DNA from: Sunxiuqinia rutila
Lineage (GTDB): Bacteria > Bacteroidota > Bacteroidia > Bacteroidales > Prolixibacteraceae
Length of the DNA: 64,000 nucleotides
Assembly (NCBI RefSeq): GCF_050589705.1
Contig: NZ_JBNGOT010000010.1
Location: 62,001-126,000 of the forward strand
Direction: 5' to 3'
Shown: in pieces, positions 8,911-18,274 of the stretch
Layout of the letters: every line of letters starts with the position of its first letter
Numbering within the stretch: the first letter of the stretch is position 1
The notes under the pieces: model-generated
What the model was told of the DNA's origin: nothing
Databases searched by the model: none
Seen by the model: the letters and a program-made list of their open reading frames with translations, nothing else
Position numbers and translations under genes: made by a program

Positions 8911-10917
8911 ATGGCAACTGAATCCATCCAACAGAGAATCCAACAACTTCGGCAGGAGCTCGAAGAACACAACTATAAATACTATGTCCTTTCCTCACCT
9001 GTAATCAGCGATTATGATTTCGACATGAAGCTGAAAGAACTGGAAAAGCTGGAACAGGAACATCCCGAATTTCAGGATCCTAACAGCCCAACACAACGTG
9101 TAGGCAGCGACAGCAACCAGGAATTTACCCAGGTGGCTCATAAGTACCCCATGCTATCCTTAAGCAACTCGTACTCGAAAGAAGAATTACTGGAGTTTGA
9201 CAACCGCATTCGTAAACTGATTGGCGATGAGTTTGACTATGCCTGTGAGCTGAAATTTGACGGTGCCTCACTCAGTTTGCTCTACGAAAATGGGCAATTG
9301 GTGCGGGCTGTAACCCGGGGTGATGGCGAAAAAGGAGATGATGTTACCGCCAATGCCCGAACCATCCGAAGCATTCCCTTAACGCTTAAAGGAAAATCGT
9401 ACCCTGAATCGTTCGAAATTCGCGGAGAAGTGGTACTTCCCTTTCAGGTGTTTGCCGAACTAAATAAAGCACGGGAAGAAGCCGGAGAACAGTTGTACGC
9501 CAATCCTAGAAACACGGCTTCCGGCTCGTTAAAAATGCAAAACTCATCCGAAGTAGCTAAACGAAAGTTGGATGCCTATTTCTATTATTTGCTGGGAGAA
9601 AACCTCCCCGAAGACGGACACTACGAAACCCTGCAGGAAGCCGGTAAATGGGGGTTTAAGATTTCAGAACATACCCGCAAGTGCAGCAGCATGAACGAAG
9701 TGCTGGAGTATATCAGCTACTGGGATACGGCTCGTTTCGATCTTCCGGTAGCTACCGACGGCATCGTTATTAAGGTTAACTCACGTCGTTTGCAAAACAA
9801 CCTGGGTTTCACAGCCAAATCGCCACGCTGGGCCATTGCCTATAAATTTACGGCTGAGCAGGTCAGCACCCGGCTTGAGTCGGTTAGCTACCAAGTAGGG
9901 CGTACCGGTGCTGTTACCCCGGTGGCAAACCTCAGTCCGGTGTTGCTGGCAGGCACCACCGTTAAGCGAGCCTCACTACACAATGCCGATATTATTGAAA
10001 AACTGGACTTACACCTCGAGGATATCGTTTTTGTTGAAAAAGGAGGGGAAATCATTCCTAAAATCGTTGGCGTTGACCAATCGGCCCGAAAGCCAGAAGC
10101 TCAAAAGATTCAGTTCATCGAAGCCTGCCCGGAGTGTCATACCCCGCTGGTTCGTCGCGACGGCGAAGCGGCACACTATTGCCCCAATGAAACCGGATGT
10201 GCGCCACAAATCAAAGGTAAAATTGAACATTTCATCAGCCGCAAGGCAATGGATATTGATGGACTGGGTCAGGAAACCATTGAGCTCCTTTTCAATCAAG
10301 GGCTTATCGGCAACAGTGCTGACTTGTACCAACTTGAAGTCGGGCAACTGTCTACGCTCGAACGCATGGGCGAAAAATCAGCCAATCGTATTTTAAAGAG
10401 CCTGGAGCAGTCCAGGGAAATTCCCTTCGAACGGGTTCTTTTTGCACTGGGAATCCGATTTGTGGGTGAAACGGTAGCCAAAAAGCTGGCCAACAAGCTG
10501 GTGGACATCGACACCATTACCAACTCAAGCTATGAACAACTGGTTGAGATTGATGAAATTGGTGGCAAAATAGCTGAAAGCATCCGTTTGTATTTCGAAA
10601 ACGAGTCGAATCAACAACTCATCGCAAAGCTCAAAGCTCAAGGGCTTCAATTCAAGTTACATGAAAGTAGTTTGGAAGGACGAACCAACAAATTGGAAGG
10701 ACTGAGTATAGTTATATCAGGAACCTTCGAAAAACATTCGCGTGACGAGCTGAAAAAATTGATTGAACAGCACGGTGGCAAAAACGTGGGCTCCATCTCC
10801 AAAAATACGTCTTACCTTCTAGGAGGTAACAATGTAGGCCCATCTAAAATTCAGAAAGTTGAAAAATTAGGTATTCCAATTCTTTCAGAAGATGAATTTT
10901 TGGCCCTGATTAACTGA
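8911..10917 (+). CDS. ligA: NAD-dependent DNA ligase
   Basis: LigA seals nicks between Okazaki fragments and in repair, using NAD+. At 668 aa it has full length. The N-terminal Ia domain contains Y-Y-V-L-S-S-P-V-I-S-D-Y. The adenylation domain carries the active-site K115 in E-L-K-F-D-G. The OB fold, a four-cysteine zinc finger (C-P-E-C ... H-Y-C-P-N-E-T-G-C), helix-hairpin-helix repeats and a C-terminal BRCT domain (about 590-668) follow. It is the first gene of a co-oriented group with DUF6913 and dapA. Confidence 0.98.
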   Translation: MATESIQQRIQQLRQELEEHNYKYYVLSSPVISDYDFDMKLKELEKLEQEHPEFQDPNSPTQRVGSDSNQEFTQVAHKYPMLSLSNSYSKEELLEFDNRIRKLIGDEFDYACELKFDGASLSLLYENGQLVRAVTRGDGEKGDDVTANARTIRSIPLTLKGKSYPESFEIRGEVVLPFQVFAELNKAREEAGEQLYANPRNTASGSLKMQNSSEVAKRKLDAYFYYLLGENLPEDGHYETLQEAGKWGFKISEHTRKCSSMNEVLEYISYWDTARFDLPVATDGIVIKVNSRRLQNNLGFTAKSPRWAIAYKFTAEQVSTRLESVSYQVGRTGAVTPVANLSPVLLAGTTVKRASLHNADIIEKLDLHLEDIVFVEKGGEIIPKIVGVDQSARKPEAQKIQFIEACPECHTPLVRRDGEAAHYCPNETGCAPQIKGKIEHFISRKAMDIDGLGQETIELLFNQGLIGNSADLYQLEVGQLSTLERMGEKSANRILKSLEQSREIPFERVLFALGIRFVGETVAKKLANKLVDIDTITNSSYEQLVEIDEIGGKIAESIRLYFENESNQQLIAKLKAQGLQFKLHESSLEGRTNKLEGLSIVISGTFEKHSRDELKKLIEQHGGKNVGSISKNTSYLLGGNNVGPSKIQKVEKLGIPILSEDEFLALIN

Positions 10918-11046
10918 TTTTGAGACAGACTGGAAAAGTTAAAGGAAAGGCAAGCAGAACGAGCAAACTTTTATCAAACAAGTTTTTACATTTGGTTTGC
11001 TCCGACTCGTTGTATCAAAAACAAATTGTTATTTTTGCCTCAGGCT

Positions 11047-11574
11047 ATGAGTATAAAAAATCAATTCATCACCTGGTCATTAAAACGTAAGCAAAAACAG
11101 CTAAAGCGAACCATTCGGTTCCTTAATCTGAAGCAGGTTAAAACAGCTGGCATTCTTTGGAAGTCGGATGATGCTAAGGCGTTTAAACAGCTCAACGAGC
11201 AACTCAACGAGCTTGGCATTTCAGTTAGCAATTTGTGCTTTTCAAACCAGCCAGGATCCGTTGGTGGTGAAGTGTTTTTTTGCCCGGACGATTTTTCCCT
11301 GTTTGGCAAAATCAAAAAAACAGAAATTGGTCGCTTTATAGACCAGCCTTTTGATTTGCTGTTAGATATCAGCCTATGCCCTGGGATTGAAATGCAGTAC
11401 TTACGATGCTTGTCTCGAGCCCGTTTCAAAGCTGGGTGGAGCCATGCAGAACCCAATTACTTTGATTTGAGCATTGACATTCAAGACCGTAAAGACCCCA
11501 GCTACCTGGCCGAACAGCTAATTTTTTATTTAAATGAACTAAATAAACCATCATTGGTTAAGCAAGAAGTATAA
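11047..11574 (+). CDS. DUF6913 domain-containing protein
   Basis: A 175-aa protein of the Bacteroidota family DUF6913, whose function is unknown. The start is set at 11047 (M-S-I-K-N-Q-F), since the longer frame from 11026 adds only seven unconserved residues. Visible features are a basic N-terminal helix (W-S-L-K-R-K-Q-K-Q-L-K-R), a central strand F-D-L-L-L-D-I-S and a motif A-R-F-K-A-G-W, followed by N-Y-F-D-L-S-I-D-I. No signal peptide is seen. It lies 22 bases before dapA, so co-transcription is likely. A link to lysine or cell-wall synthesis is only a guess from position. Confidence 0.75.
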   Translation: MSIKNQFITWSLKRKQKQLKRTIRFLNLKQVKTAGILWKSDDAKAFKQLNEQLNELGISVSNLCFSNQPGSVGGEVFFCPDDFSLFGKIKKTEIGRFIDQPFDLLLDISLCPGIEMQYLRCLSRARFKAGWSHAEPNYFDLSIDIQDRKDPSYLAEQLIFYLNELNKPSLVKQEV

Positions 11575-11596
11575 AGTAATCTATAATAAACATAAC

Positions 11597-12478
11597 ATGA
11601 CACACCCGTTTAAAGGAGCCGGAGTTGCTTTGGTAACTCCTTTTAAAGAAGATTCATCCATTGATTTCAACAGACTTGAAGACCTTGTGGAAGATCAGAT
11701 TAGCAATGGCATGGACTACCTGGTGGCTCTCGGAACAACTGCCGAAACACCCACCTTGTCGTTACAGGAACAAAAAGAAGTGGTTGACTGCATCAAATCC
11801 AAAACAAACAAACGGGTTCCACTGGTTCTGGGCATGGGCGGCAACGACCCATACAAAATTATGCAAACCATTCAGCAAACAGATTTCACCGGTATTGACG
11901 GAATTCTGAGTGTGACCCCTTACTATAACAAACCCTTGCAAAAAGGATTAATTGAGCACTTCAAACTGGTTTGCAAAACCAGCCCCGTGCCCGTCATCCT
12001 GTACAATGTACCTTCGCGTACCGGTGTAAACATGGATGGAAAGACAACGGTTGAAATTGCGAAAACCTGTCCCAACGCCATCGCCATCAAAGAAGCTTCC
12101 GGTATTTCATCGCAAGTTTCGCGCATGGTTAAGTACGCCCCCGAAACGTTCGGAGTTATTTCAGGCGACGATGTTTTGGCATTGCCCACCATTGCCGTAG
12201 GAGGCATTGGCGTTATTTCGGTTATTGCCAACGTGCTGCCCGGAAAACTCAGCCAACTCATTCACTTGGCCAATAATGGCCAGTTTGCTGAGGCCCGCGA
12301 ACTGCACTTGCAAATGCTTGATTTATTTAAACTTTTGTTCCGCGAGGGCAATCCTGGCGGCGTAAAAGCAGCCATGGAAATTACTGGTAAGCTTAAAAAC
12401 ATTGTTCGTTTGCCGCTTGTTCCGGTCAGCAAAAAACTCTATACTGAAATTGAAACTGAACTGAAGAAATTGCTTTAA
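11597..12478 (+). CDS. dapA: 4-hydroxy-tetrahydrodipicolinate synthase
   Basis: DapA condenses pyruvate with aspartate semialdehyde, the first committed step of lysine and diaminopimelate synthesis. The 293-aa TIM barrel shows G-T-T-A-E-T-P-T-L (T47, T48), P-Y-Y-N-K-P, Y136 in L-Y-N-V-P-S-R-T-G and the Schiff-base lysine K165 in A-I-K-E-A-S-G. All key residues are present. A strong terminator follows, so it closes the ligA-DUF6913-dapA group. Confidence 0.97.
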   Translation: MTHPFKGAGVALVTPFKEDSSIDFNRLEDLVEDQISNGMDYLVALGTTAETPTLSLQEQKEVVDCIKSKTNKRVPLVLGMGGNDPYKIMQTIQQTDFTGIDGILSVTPYYNKPLQKGLIEHFKLVCKTSPVPVILYNVPSRTGVNMDGKTTVEIAKTCPNAIAIKEASGISSQVSRMVKYAPETFGVISGDDVLALPTIAVGGIGVISVIANVLPGKLSQLIHLANNGQFAEARELHLQMLDLFKLLFREGNPGGVKAAMEITGKLKNIVRLPLVPVSKKLYTEIETELKKLL

Positions 12479-12496
12479 GAAAAGCATCCCATATTC

Positions 12497-12529
12497 AAAA
12501 AAGACTCGTCCATGTGGCGAGTCTTTTTT
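12497..12529 (+). terminator. Terminator after dapA
   Basis: A stem with AAAAAAGACTCG at 12497-12508 and CGAGTCTTTTTT at 12518-12529 has a 9-base loop and ends in a T run. It is a textbook rho-independent terminator. Confidence 0.9.
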
Positions 12530-12625
12530 GTTTGCAAAAGCTATTGGCATTGGCAGGGTCTCTCTTCAAAAAATTGAAGCCTAATCGTAATCAAAATTCC
12601 AATTTTTTAATGAACTTTGGACAAC

Positions 12626-13453
12626 ATGAAATCCTATAAGCTCCATCAGAATGATCAAGTCGTACACAGCTGGGAAGAGTTGTGTGAAGAAGTTTACCAT
12701 GACTCGTGGAAACCACACTTGAGCCGTTATCGTTCCGACTATGCCTTTCGGGGCCTTTCCGATTCAAACTATGAGCTAAAAAACAGCTTTCTTCGTAATT
12801 GCGGCCACCGCCCCGAGCTGGAGTACCACTTGCTGCGCAATTTTCGAAAATACAGCCTGTCCAAAGACGCACAGCTTAGCGCTTCATTTTGGCGTTCGCT
12901 GGTGATGGCGCAACATCATGGCCTCCCCACCCGCTTGCTCGACTGGACCTATTCGCCATTTATTGCCATGCATTTTGCCACCGCCAACACCGAAAAATTC
13001 GACCTCGACGGCGTAATCTGGAAAGTGGATTTTGTAAAAGTAAACCAGATGGTTTCGGAGCCGCTGAACCACTTGCTGTGCGAAGAAAAGTGTAATGCCT
13101 TTACTGTTGAAATGCTGGAAGAAAGCATCATGTCCCTATCCGACTTTGACAAGAAGATGGATAAAGAACAAGTCATTTTCTTTGAACCCCCTTCCATCGA
13201 TCAACGCATTGTCAACCAATACGCTTTTTTTTCGGTCATGAGCCAATCGACCAGCATCCTGGATGAATGGCTGGTAAACCACCCCGAACTCTACCGACGC
13301 ATCATTATTCCGAAGGAATTAAAATGGGAAGTACGCGACAAGTTGGATCAGGCAAATATTACCGAACGGGTGCTATTCCCTGGGCTTGACGGATTGGCCA
13401 CTTGGCTAAAACGGCATTATAAACCCGTTCCAAATGATGGAATGGAGGATTAA
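12626..13453 (+). CDS. FRG domain-containing protein
   Basis: A 275-aa stand-alone FRG-domain protein. The name-giving motif appears in Y-A-F-R-G-L-S-D-S-N-Y, followed by the conserved block M-A-Q-H-H-G-L-P-T-R-L-L-D-W-T and P-F-I-A-M-H-F-A. A later block, F-F-E-P-P-S-I-D-Q-R-I, is also typical of the family. The biochemical role of FRG domains is not established. They occur alone and in anti-phage or toxin-like loci. No partner gene is seen on either side: it sits between the dapA terminator and a convergent phosphatase gene. The ATG at 12626 is preferred over the TTG at 12617. Confidence 0.85.
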   Translation: MKSYKLHQNDQVVHSWEELCEEVYHDSWKPHLSRYRSDYAFRGLSDSNYELKNSFLRNCGHRPELEYHLLRNFRKYSLSKDAQLSASFWRSLVMAQHHGLPTRLLDWTYSPFIAMHFATANTEKFDLDGVIWKVDFVKVNQMVSEPLNHLLCEEKCNAFTVEMLEESIMSLSDFDKKMDKEQVIFFEPPSIDQRIVNQYAFFSVMSQSTSILDEWLVNHPELYRRIIIPKELKWEVRDKLDQANITERVLFPGLDGLATWLKRHYKPVPNDGMED

Positions 13454-13468
13454 ATTCGAACCCCGGCC

Positions 13469-14302
13469 TTACAAATATTTTTTCAGACTTTGGCTAAAAG
13501 CACTGTTCTCGTTGGAGAGTGCTTTCCTGTAGTGAGGCTTTAATTCTTCGGGCCCGTTTTCAACCAAATAGGAATACGAGGTGAAATTGAGCAAATCCAA
13601 ATCGTTATAATCATTGCCTATTCCAAAGGTCATGTCATGCTGAATTTGCTTCTGTTCACACAAAAACTTCACAGCATTGCCTTTCGATACATCTTTGTGA
13701 AAAATTTCCATCCAAATATAACCAGTCTCCAAGGGCGAACTGGTGCGCACCACTTTAATATCGTCAAACTGGGCCTCAAGTTGTTGCTTGGCTTCTAGAA
13801 ACGCTTCCAAATCATTGGGGAAAATAACCAAAAACTGGCAGGCATCGCTATCCAGCTGTTGATTGACAGGAAGCTCTTCTGAAACGGAATTATGGAAGTC
13901 AAAATAACGCTCAAACTCTTCACACGCCTGACTTCCGCGGTAAAACCAACAACGAAAGTTTTCAGGAACTGCACGAAAAAGGTGAAAGTTCATGTCACGA
14001 TCAATCAAAAAACGAACAATACCTTCGGTGGTCTCACGCTTTAAGTTCTGCCGAAAGACCAGCTCCCGGTTTTTCCAGTCATAAATACCGGCTCCGGAAG
14101 AGAAAGCCACATAGTCGAAAGGCAAATGGTCGGGCAGCACTTCAAGCACTTTCTTGAAGTTACGGCCGGTAGCAACCACGCGCAATACTTCTCGTTCACC
14201 CAACACCTGCAGCATTTGAATATCTTCGTCACTGATCGACTTGTCATCTTTCAAAAATGTGCCATCCAAATCGGTGGCCACCAATCGAATATTTTTCATC
14301 AT
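13469..14302 (-). CDS. Cof-type HAD-IIB family hydrolase
   Basis: A sugar-phosphate or phosphoryl hydrolase of 277 aa in the HAD-IIB (Cof) group. Motif I is D-L-D-G-T-F-L, motif II is near V-V-A-T-G-R-N, and motif IV is G-I-G-N-D-Y-N-D-L-D-L. A C2-type cap lies between them (about 85-190). The substrate is usually a sugar phosphate, PLP or FMN. Only one base separates it from the upstream pyridoxamine kinase gene, so the two are probably one transcript, which makes a vitamin B6-related substrate possible but unproven. Confidence 0.88.
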   Translation of the reverse strand: MMKNIRLVATDLDGTFLKDDKSISDEDIQMLQVLGEREVLRVVATGRNFKKVLEVLPDHLPFDYVAFSSGAGIYDWKNRELVFRQNLKRETTEGIVRFLIDRDMNFHLFRAVPENFRCWFYRGSQACEEFERYFDFHNSVSEELPVNQQLDSDACQFLVIFPNDLEAFLEAKQQLEAQFDDIKVVRTSSPLETGYIWMEIFHKDVSKGNAVKFLCEQKQIQHDMTFGIGNDYNDLDLLNFTSYSYLVENGPEELKPHYRKALSNENSAFSQSLKKYL

Positions 14303-14303
14303 T

Positions 14304-15176
14304 TCAATCCAATAATTGATAACTACTCATTTGTACCGGGGCATTTAACGATGGTAAAACTTTTTCCAGCAAAATCCCCTCTGTCGCTCGTCCATTGTGT
14401 CCAAAGGTGGCGCGCACGCCCAAGGCAATGAACTGCACGGCCCGATCAAGCGCTATCGGCAAACTGTCGCCCTGCAGCAACGAACCAACCATAACACTGG
14501 CAAAGGCATCGCCGGTTCCCGGATAATGAGCCGGGATGTAATCGCAACTCACCCTCCAAAACCGGTTGTCTGTTTGATTAAATGCCACAACCGAAGTATT
14601 GTTATTTTTCATTTGGTCGGGCACACTGGTGATTATGACTTTATTGGGGCCCATTTCGGCCAGTCGCCGGGCCCATTGCTTAATCTCCGACAACTCAATT
14701 TCCGGTTGATGCACTTCGCCAAGTAAAAATGCCGCTTCAGTCAGGTTTGGCGTAATCACATCAGCCAAAGTCACCAGCTCTTTCATTTTATCCACCATAG
14801 CCGGCGTGTAAGCCGAATAAAGCGCACCATTGTCACCCAGCACCGGATCAACAACAACCAGCGGTTGATTGCCCGAAAAATCATGGATAAACTGCTTGAC
14901 GGTATCCACCTGTCCGGCGGATCCCAGATAGCCTGAATAAATGGCATCAAAATCAAGACTCAAGCGTTTCCAGTGATCAATCATGGGCTGCAGCTCATCG
15001 GTCAGATCAATGGCGTGCAAATCCTTGTAAGCACTGTGTGATGACAAAACAGCTGTTGGCAACGGACAAACCTGAATTCCCATGGAGGAAAGAATCGGAA
15101 TGACCACGGTTAATGAGGCACGACCGAAACCACTTAAATCATGAATTGCTGCTACCCTTGGAACTGAATTTCTCAT
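14304..15176 (-). CDS. Pyridoxamine kinase (PdxY/PdxK type)
   Basis: A ribokinase-fold kinase of 290 aa that phosphorylates pyridoxal/pyridoxamine in the B6 salvage pathway. Its features are I-H-D-L-S-G-F-G-R-A-S-L near the N-terminus, Y-S-G-Y-L-G-S in the substrate lid, V-V-D-P-V-L-G-D-N-G and the anion-hole/catalytic motif H-Y-P-G-T-G-D-A-F-A, with the catalytic Asp. Length and motif order match PdxY (about 287 aa). It is the first gene of a two-gene transcript with the HAD phosphatase. Confidence 0.9.
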   Translation of the reverse strand: MRNSVPRVAAIHDLSGFGRASLTVVIPILSSMGIQVCPLPTAVLSSHSAYKDLHAIDLTDELQPMIDHWKRLSLDFDAIYSGYLGSAGQVDTVKQFIHDFSGNQPLVVVDPVLGDNGALYSAYTPAMVDKMKELVTLADVITPNLTEAAFLLGEVHQPEIELSEIKQWARRLAEMGPNKVIITSVPDQMKNNNTSVVAFNQTDNRFWRVSCDYIPAHYPGTGDAFASVMVGSLLQGDSLPIALDRAVQFIALGVRATFGHNGRATEGILLEKVLPSLNAPVQMSSYQLLD

Positions 15177-15297
15177 TACTGGTTGGCTTACATTTATCTG
15201 ATTATAATCTTTTCATTCTAAACAATTGACAGGCAAAAAAGATGAGGATGCAACGATTTCACAAAACCTCTGCTGCCTGTTTCAATCGTATCTCAAT

Positions 15298-17784
15298 TTA
15301 GTTGACTTCAACAATGGTGATTCCGGCACCGCCAAACTGGACGTGCTCATCACGATAGGATCGGACAACAGGATCAGCTCCCAGAAAGTTACGGATCATT
15401 TCCCGAAGAATACCATTTCCTTTCCCGTGCAAAATACGAAGCTCATGCACATCCAGCATAATTGCCTCATCTAAAAACGCCTGGATATTGGTAATCGCTT
15501 CTTCGGCCCGCTGGCCGCGAACATCAATTTCGGGTTTGAACGTATTTCGCTTTTCCGACAGTTTTCGGTGGACATTGGGCAGGGTTCTGTTGGTGCCGCG
15601 CAATTCTTTCTTTGCTTCATTATTGCTCACCTTCTGCAGCTTTTTGCGGCTAACCGAGGTTCGCAACTGTCCAAAGGCTACCACCACATTCTTATCGCCT
15701 ATTTCCAGAATTTCGCCAATACTGTTTTGGCCCTCAATCTTCACTTTATCGCCAGGCTCCAGCTCATCCTTCGCTTTTTTAGGCGTCACTTTCGGTTTCT
15801 CCTTTTGCTCCGGACGACGTTGGTTGCGACGATTTTCCTTATCCTTCAGCTTCTGAATCTTTTTATTGATCCATTCGTCGTTTTCTTCTTCCGGCTCTTC
15901 CACCGCTTCTTTAAAGGTTGCCAGCTGCTTCCGAATGGCTTTGGTTTTTTCCTTTTCAGCCTGGCTTTCCCGGATTTCACGAATGGTATTCTCTACTTTT
16001 TTGTTGGCTTCAGCCAATACACGGGCAGCTTCTTCTTTAGCTTCAGCAATAATTTGCTTGCGCTGTTTACCCAGTTCACTCAGGTCCAGCTCATATTTTT
16101 CGGCCAGTTCATCCAAACTGCGCTCCACCTTTCGGATACGCATACGCTTGGACTCCCAATAGCGTTTATCGCGCACAATGTCGCGCAGGTGCTTATCAAA
16201 ATTGATGTGGTCCTTCCCGACCTTTTCGGTCGCTTCCTGCAAGATTGACTCCGGCATCCCGATTTTACGGGCAATTTCGAAAGCAAAAGAACTTCCGGGC
16301 TTCCCAATCTGCAATTGAAAGAGGGGTTCCATTCGGTGGTTATCATAGAGCATAGCTCCATTTTCGATCCCCTCAGCTGACGAGGCAAAATGCTTCAGAT
16401 TCGTATAATGCGTTGTAATCACCCCAAAAGTTCGCTCTTTATTCAACTGGTCCAGAATGGCCTCGGCAATAGCCCCACCAATCATTGGCTCTGTTCCGGT
16501 TCCAAACTCATCAATCAGCACCAGGGTTCGGTCATTCGCAAATTTCAGAAAATGTTTCATATTCATCAGGTGCGAACTGTAGGTACTCAAATCATTTTCG
16601 ATGGATTGTTCATCGCCAATATCAATAAAAAGCTGATCGAACACCCCGGCTCGGCTGGTTTCATCAACCGGAATGAGCAAACCGCACTGCAACATGTACT
16701 GCAGCAAACCAACGGTTTTCAGACAAACCGATTTACCTCCGGCATTGGGCCCCGAAATCAATAACAAATGTTTTTCCGGATTCAACTCAATATTCAATGG
16801 AATAACCGGGCGCTTTTCACGCTCCAGGGTGATGCGCAACAAGGGATGAACCGCTTTCTCCCATAATAGCAGCGGACCTGCTTCCATGAAGGGTTTTATG
16901 GCATCCATTCGTTGGGCCAAACGTGCCTTTGCCCGAATTACATCAACAGTTCCCAGGAAGTCATACAAGCCAAATAACTCGTTCAGGTAAGGACGGATAT
17001 CATCTGAAAACTCAATAAGGATACGCACAATTTCTCGCTTTTCAGCATACTCCAGTTCCCGAATTTCATTGTTGATCTCCACCACTTCTGCCGGTTCAAT
17101 GTAGGCTGTTTTCCCGGTGGCAGACTCATCATGCACAATCCCATTCAATCGCCTTTTCATTGCCGAAGAAACCGGGATGACCGGACGCCCGTCGCGAATG
17201 GAGACTGAAGTATCCTCGTCCACCAGTCCATCGCGCTGCGCTTGCCTCAGAATGCTGTGCAGGCGTTTGGATACATTGCTTTGCTTGCTCAGTAATTCTC
17301 TACGAATCCGCCCCAGTTCGGGCGAAGCCTGATCCTTAATCTTTCCGTGTTGGGTTATGATCTGATCAATTCGATCTTTTAGGTATGGGAACACCTGAAC
17401 AGGACGAACCAGTGCTTTCAGGTTCGGATAAAGTTCTTCCTTTTGCTGACTCAGAAAACGAACAATTGCTGTAATGGTTTCCAAGGATCGTTTCAAGTCA
17501 AACAACTCATTCACTTCCAAAAAACGTCCTTCCGTTTGAATTTTGGCAAGCGATTGACGCAAATCAAAATAATAATTGGTTGGGAAATTGTCATTTTCCG
17601 CCATCAGCCGCATAAATTCATCGGCATAAGCCAATTCTTGCTGGATGGTATCAAAGTCCGTTAAAAAGTCTATTTCATCCACCCGGTCTTTTCCGAGCGA
17701 TCCCAGACAATTCTCTTTAAGTAAGCTTCGAACCCGATCGAAACCAATTTTTGATTCAAAATTTTGAGGATATATTTTTGCCAT
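15298..17784 (-). CDS. mutS2: Endonuclease MutS2
   Basis: An 828-aa MutS2 protein. Members bind branched DNA and suppress recombination, and in some bacteria act on collided ribosomes. The core ATPase has the Walker A motif G-P-N-A-G-G-K-S at 345-352 and a Walker B region V-L-I-D-E-F-G-T-G. A long coiled coil follows (about 510-690, many K/E/R). The C-terminal Smr domain (about 745-828) contains E-I-D-V-R-G and L-H-G-K-G-N-G. The N-terminal mismatch-recognition domain of MutS is absent, as expected. A TATTTTTG -7 element lies at 17802-17809. Confidence 0.96.
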   Translation of the reverse strand: MAKIYPQNFESKIGFDRVRSLLKENCLGSLGKDRVDEIDFLTDFDTIQQELAYADEFMRLMAENDNFPTNYYFDLRQSLAKIQTEGRFLEVNELFDLKRSLETITAIVRFLSQQKEELYPNLKALVRPVQVFPYLKDRIDQIITQHGKIKDQASPELGRIRRELLSKQSNVSKRLHSILRQAQRDGLVDEDTSVSIRDGRPVIPVSSAMKRRLNGIVHDESATGKTAYIEPAEVVEINNEIRELEYAEKREIVRILIEFSDDIRPYLNELFGLYDFLGTVDVIRAKARLAQRMDAIKPFMEAGPLLLWEKAVHPLLRITLEREKRPVIPLNIELNPEKHLLLISGPNAGGKSVCLKTVGLLQYMLQCGLLIPVDETSRAGVFDQLFIDIGDEQSIENDLSTYSSHLMNMKHFLKFANDRTLVLIDEFGTGTEPMIGGAIAEAILDQLNKERTFGVITTHYTNLKHFASSAEGIENGAMLYDNHRMEPLFQLQIGKPGSSFAFEIARKIGMPESILQEATEKVGKDHINFDKHLRDIVRDKRYWESKRMRIRKVERSLDELAEKYELDLSELGKQRKQIIAEAKEEAARVLAEANKKVENTIREIRESQAEKEKTKAIRKQLATFKEAVEEPEEENDEWINKKIQKLKDKENRRNQRRPEQKEKPKVTPKKAKDELEPGDKVKIEGQNSIGEILEIGDKNVVVAFGQLRTSVSRKKLQKVSNNEAKKELRGTNRTLPNVHRKLSEKRNTFKPEIDVRGQRAEEAITNIQAFLDEAIMLDVHELRILHGKGNGILREMIRNFLGADPVVRSYRDEHVQFGGAGITIVEVN

Positions 17785-17801
17785 TACCTTTAATTGTTCG
17801 G

Positions 17802-17809
17802 CAAAAATA
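17802..17809 (-). promoter_or_regulatory. Putative -7 element of mutS2
   Basis: TATTTTTG on the minus strand fits TAnnTTTG and lies 17 bases before the mutS2 ATG, so the leader would be short. No exact -33 TTTG is seen. Confidence 0.45.
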
Positions 17810-17837
17810 GAAAGATGTGAGGTCTAACAATAGAATC

Positions 17838-18227
17838 TCAGTTAAAATCTTTTAGGATTTGCAGAAATTCATGAACCCGAAAAGGTTTCAGCATGCAGGC
17901 ATTCATCCCCGAATCGATACAGGCTTTCATTTCCTGATCGGTATCACTTCCGGTCAAAGCAATGATGACGGCTTGGTTTTCAAGCGCCTGTTCCTTTTCG
18001 TAATTCCGAATCTTTTGAGTGGCTTCATAGCCATCCATAATGGGCATCCGACCATCCATCAAAATAATGTCGTAATGCTTCTCACAGTACATTTTGTAAG
18101 CCTCCATTCCATTCTGGGCTGAATCAATTTCACCCATCGTGTTTTTCAAGGACATGGTAACAACCCGCTGATTGATTGGGCTGTCATCAACTACCAAAAG
18201 TGATAGTTTATCTAAATCATTTTTCAT
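17838..18227 (-). CDS. Single-domain response regulator
   Basis: A CheY-like receiver of 129 aa without an output domain. The pocket residues D14 and D15, phospho-acceptor D58 (I-L-M-D-G-R-M-P), T92 and K114 are all present, so it should be phosphorylated. The sequence around D58 resembles receivers that work in phosphorelays with hybrid histidine kinases. No kinase is nearby. The ATG at 18227 is used. An in-frame TTG at 18236 is the only longer option. Confidence 0.9.
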   Translation of the reverse strand: MKNDLDKLSLLVVDDSPINQRVVTMSLKNTMGEIDSAQNGMEAYKMYCEKHYDIILMDGRMPIMDGYEATQKIRNYEKEQALENQAVIIALTGSDTDQEMKACIDSGMNACMLKPFRVHEFLQILKDFN

Positions 18228-18274
18228 ACTTATCAAAAAGAATATGACAAAAATAGACTAATTAATGATTCCAA

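Noticed and set aside
15568..16248. Plus-strand 226-aa frame inside mutS2
   Set aside because: It is a Phe/Leu-rich antisense shadow of the Lys/Glu-rich coiled coil of MutS2.
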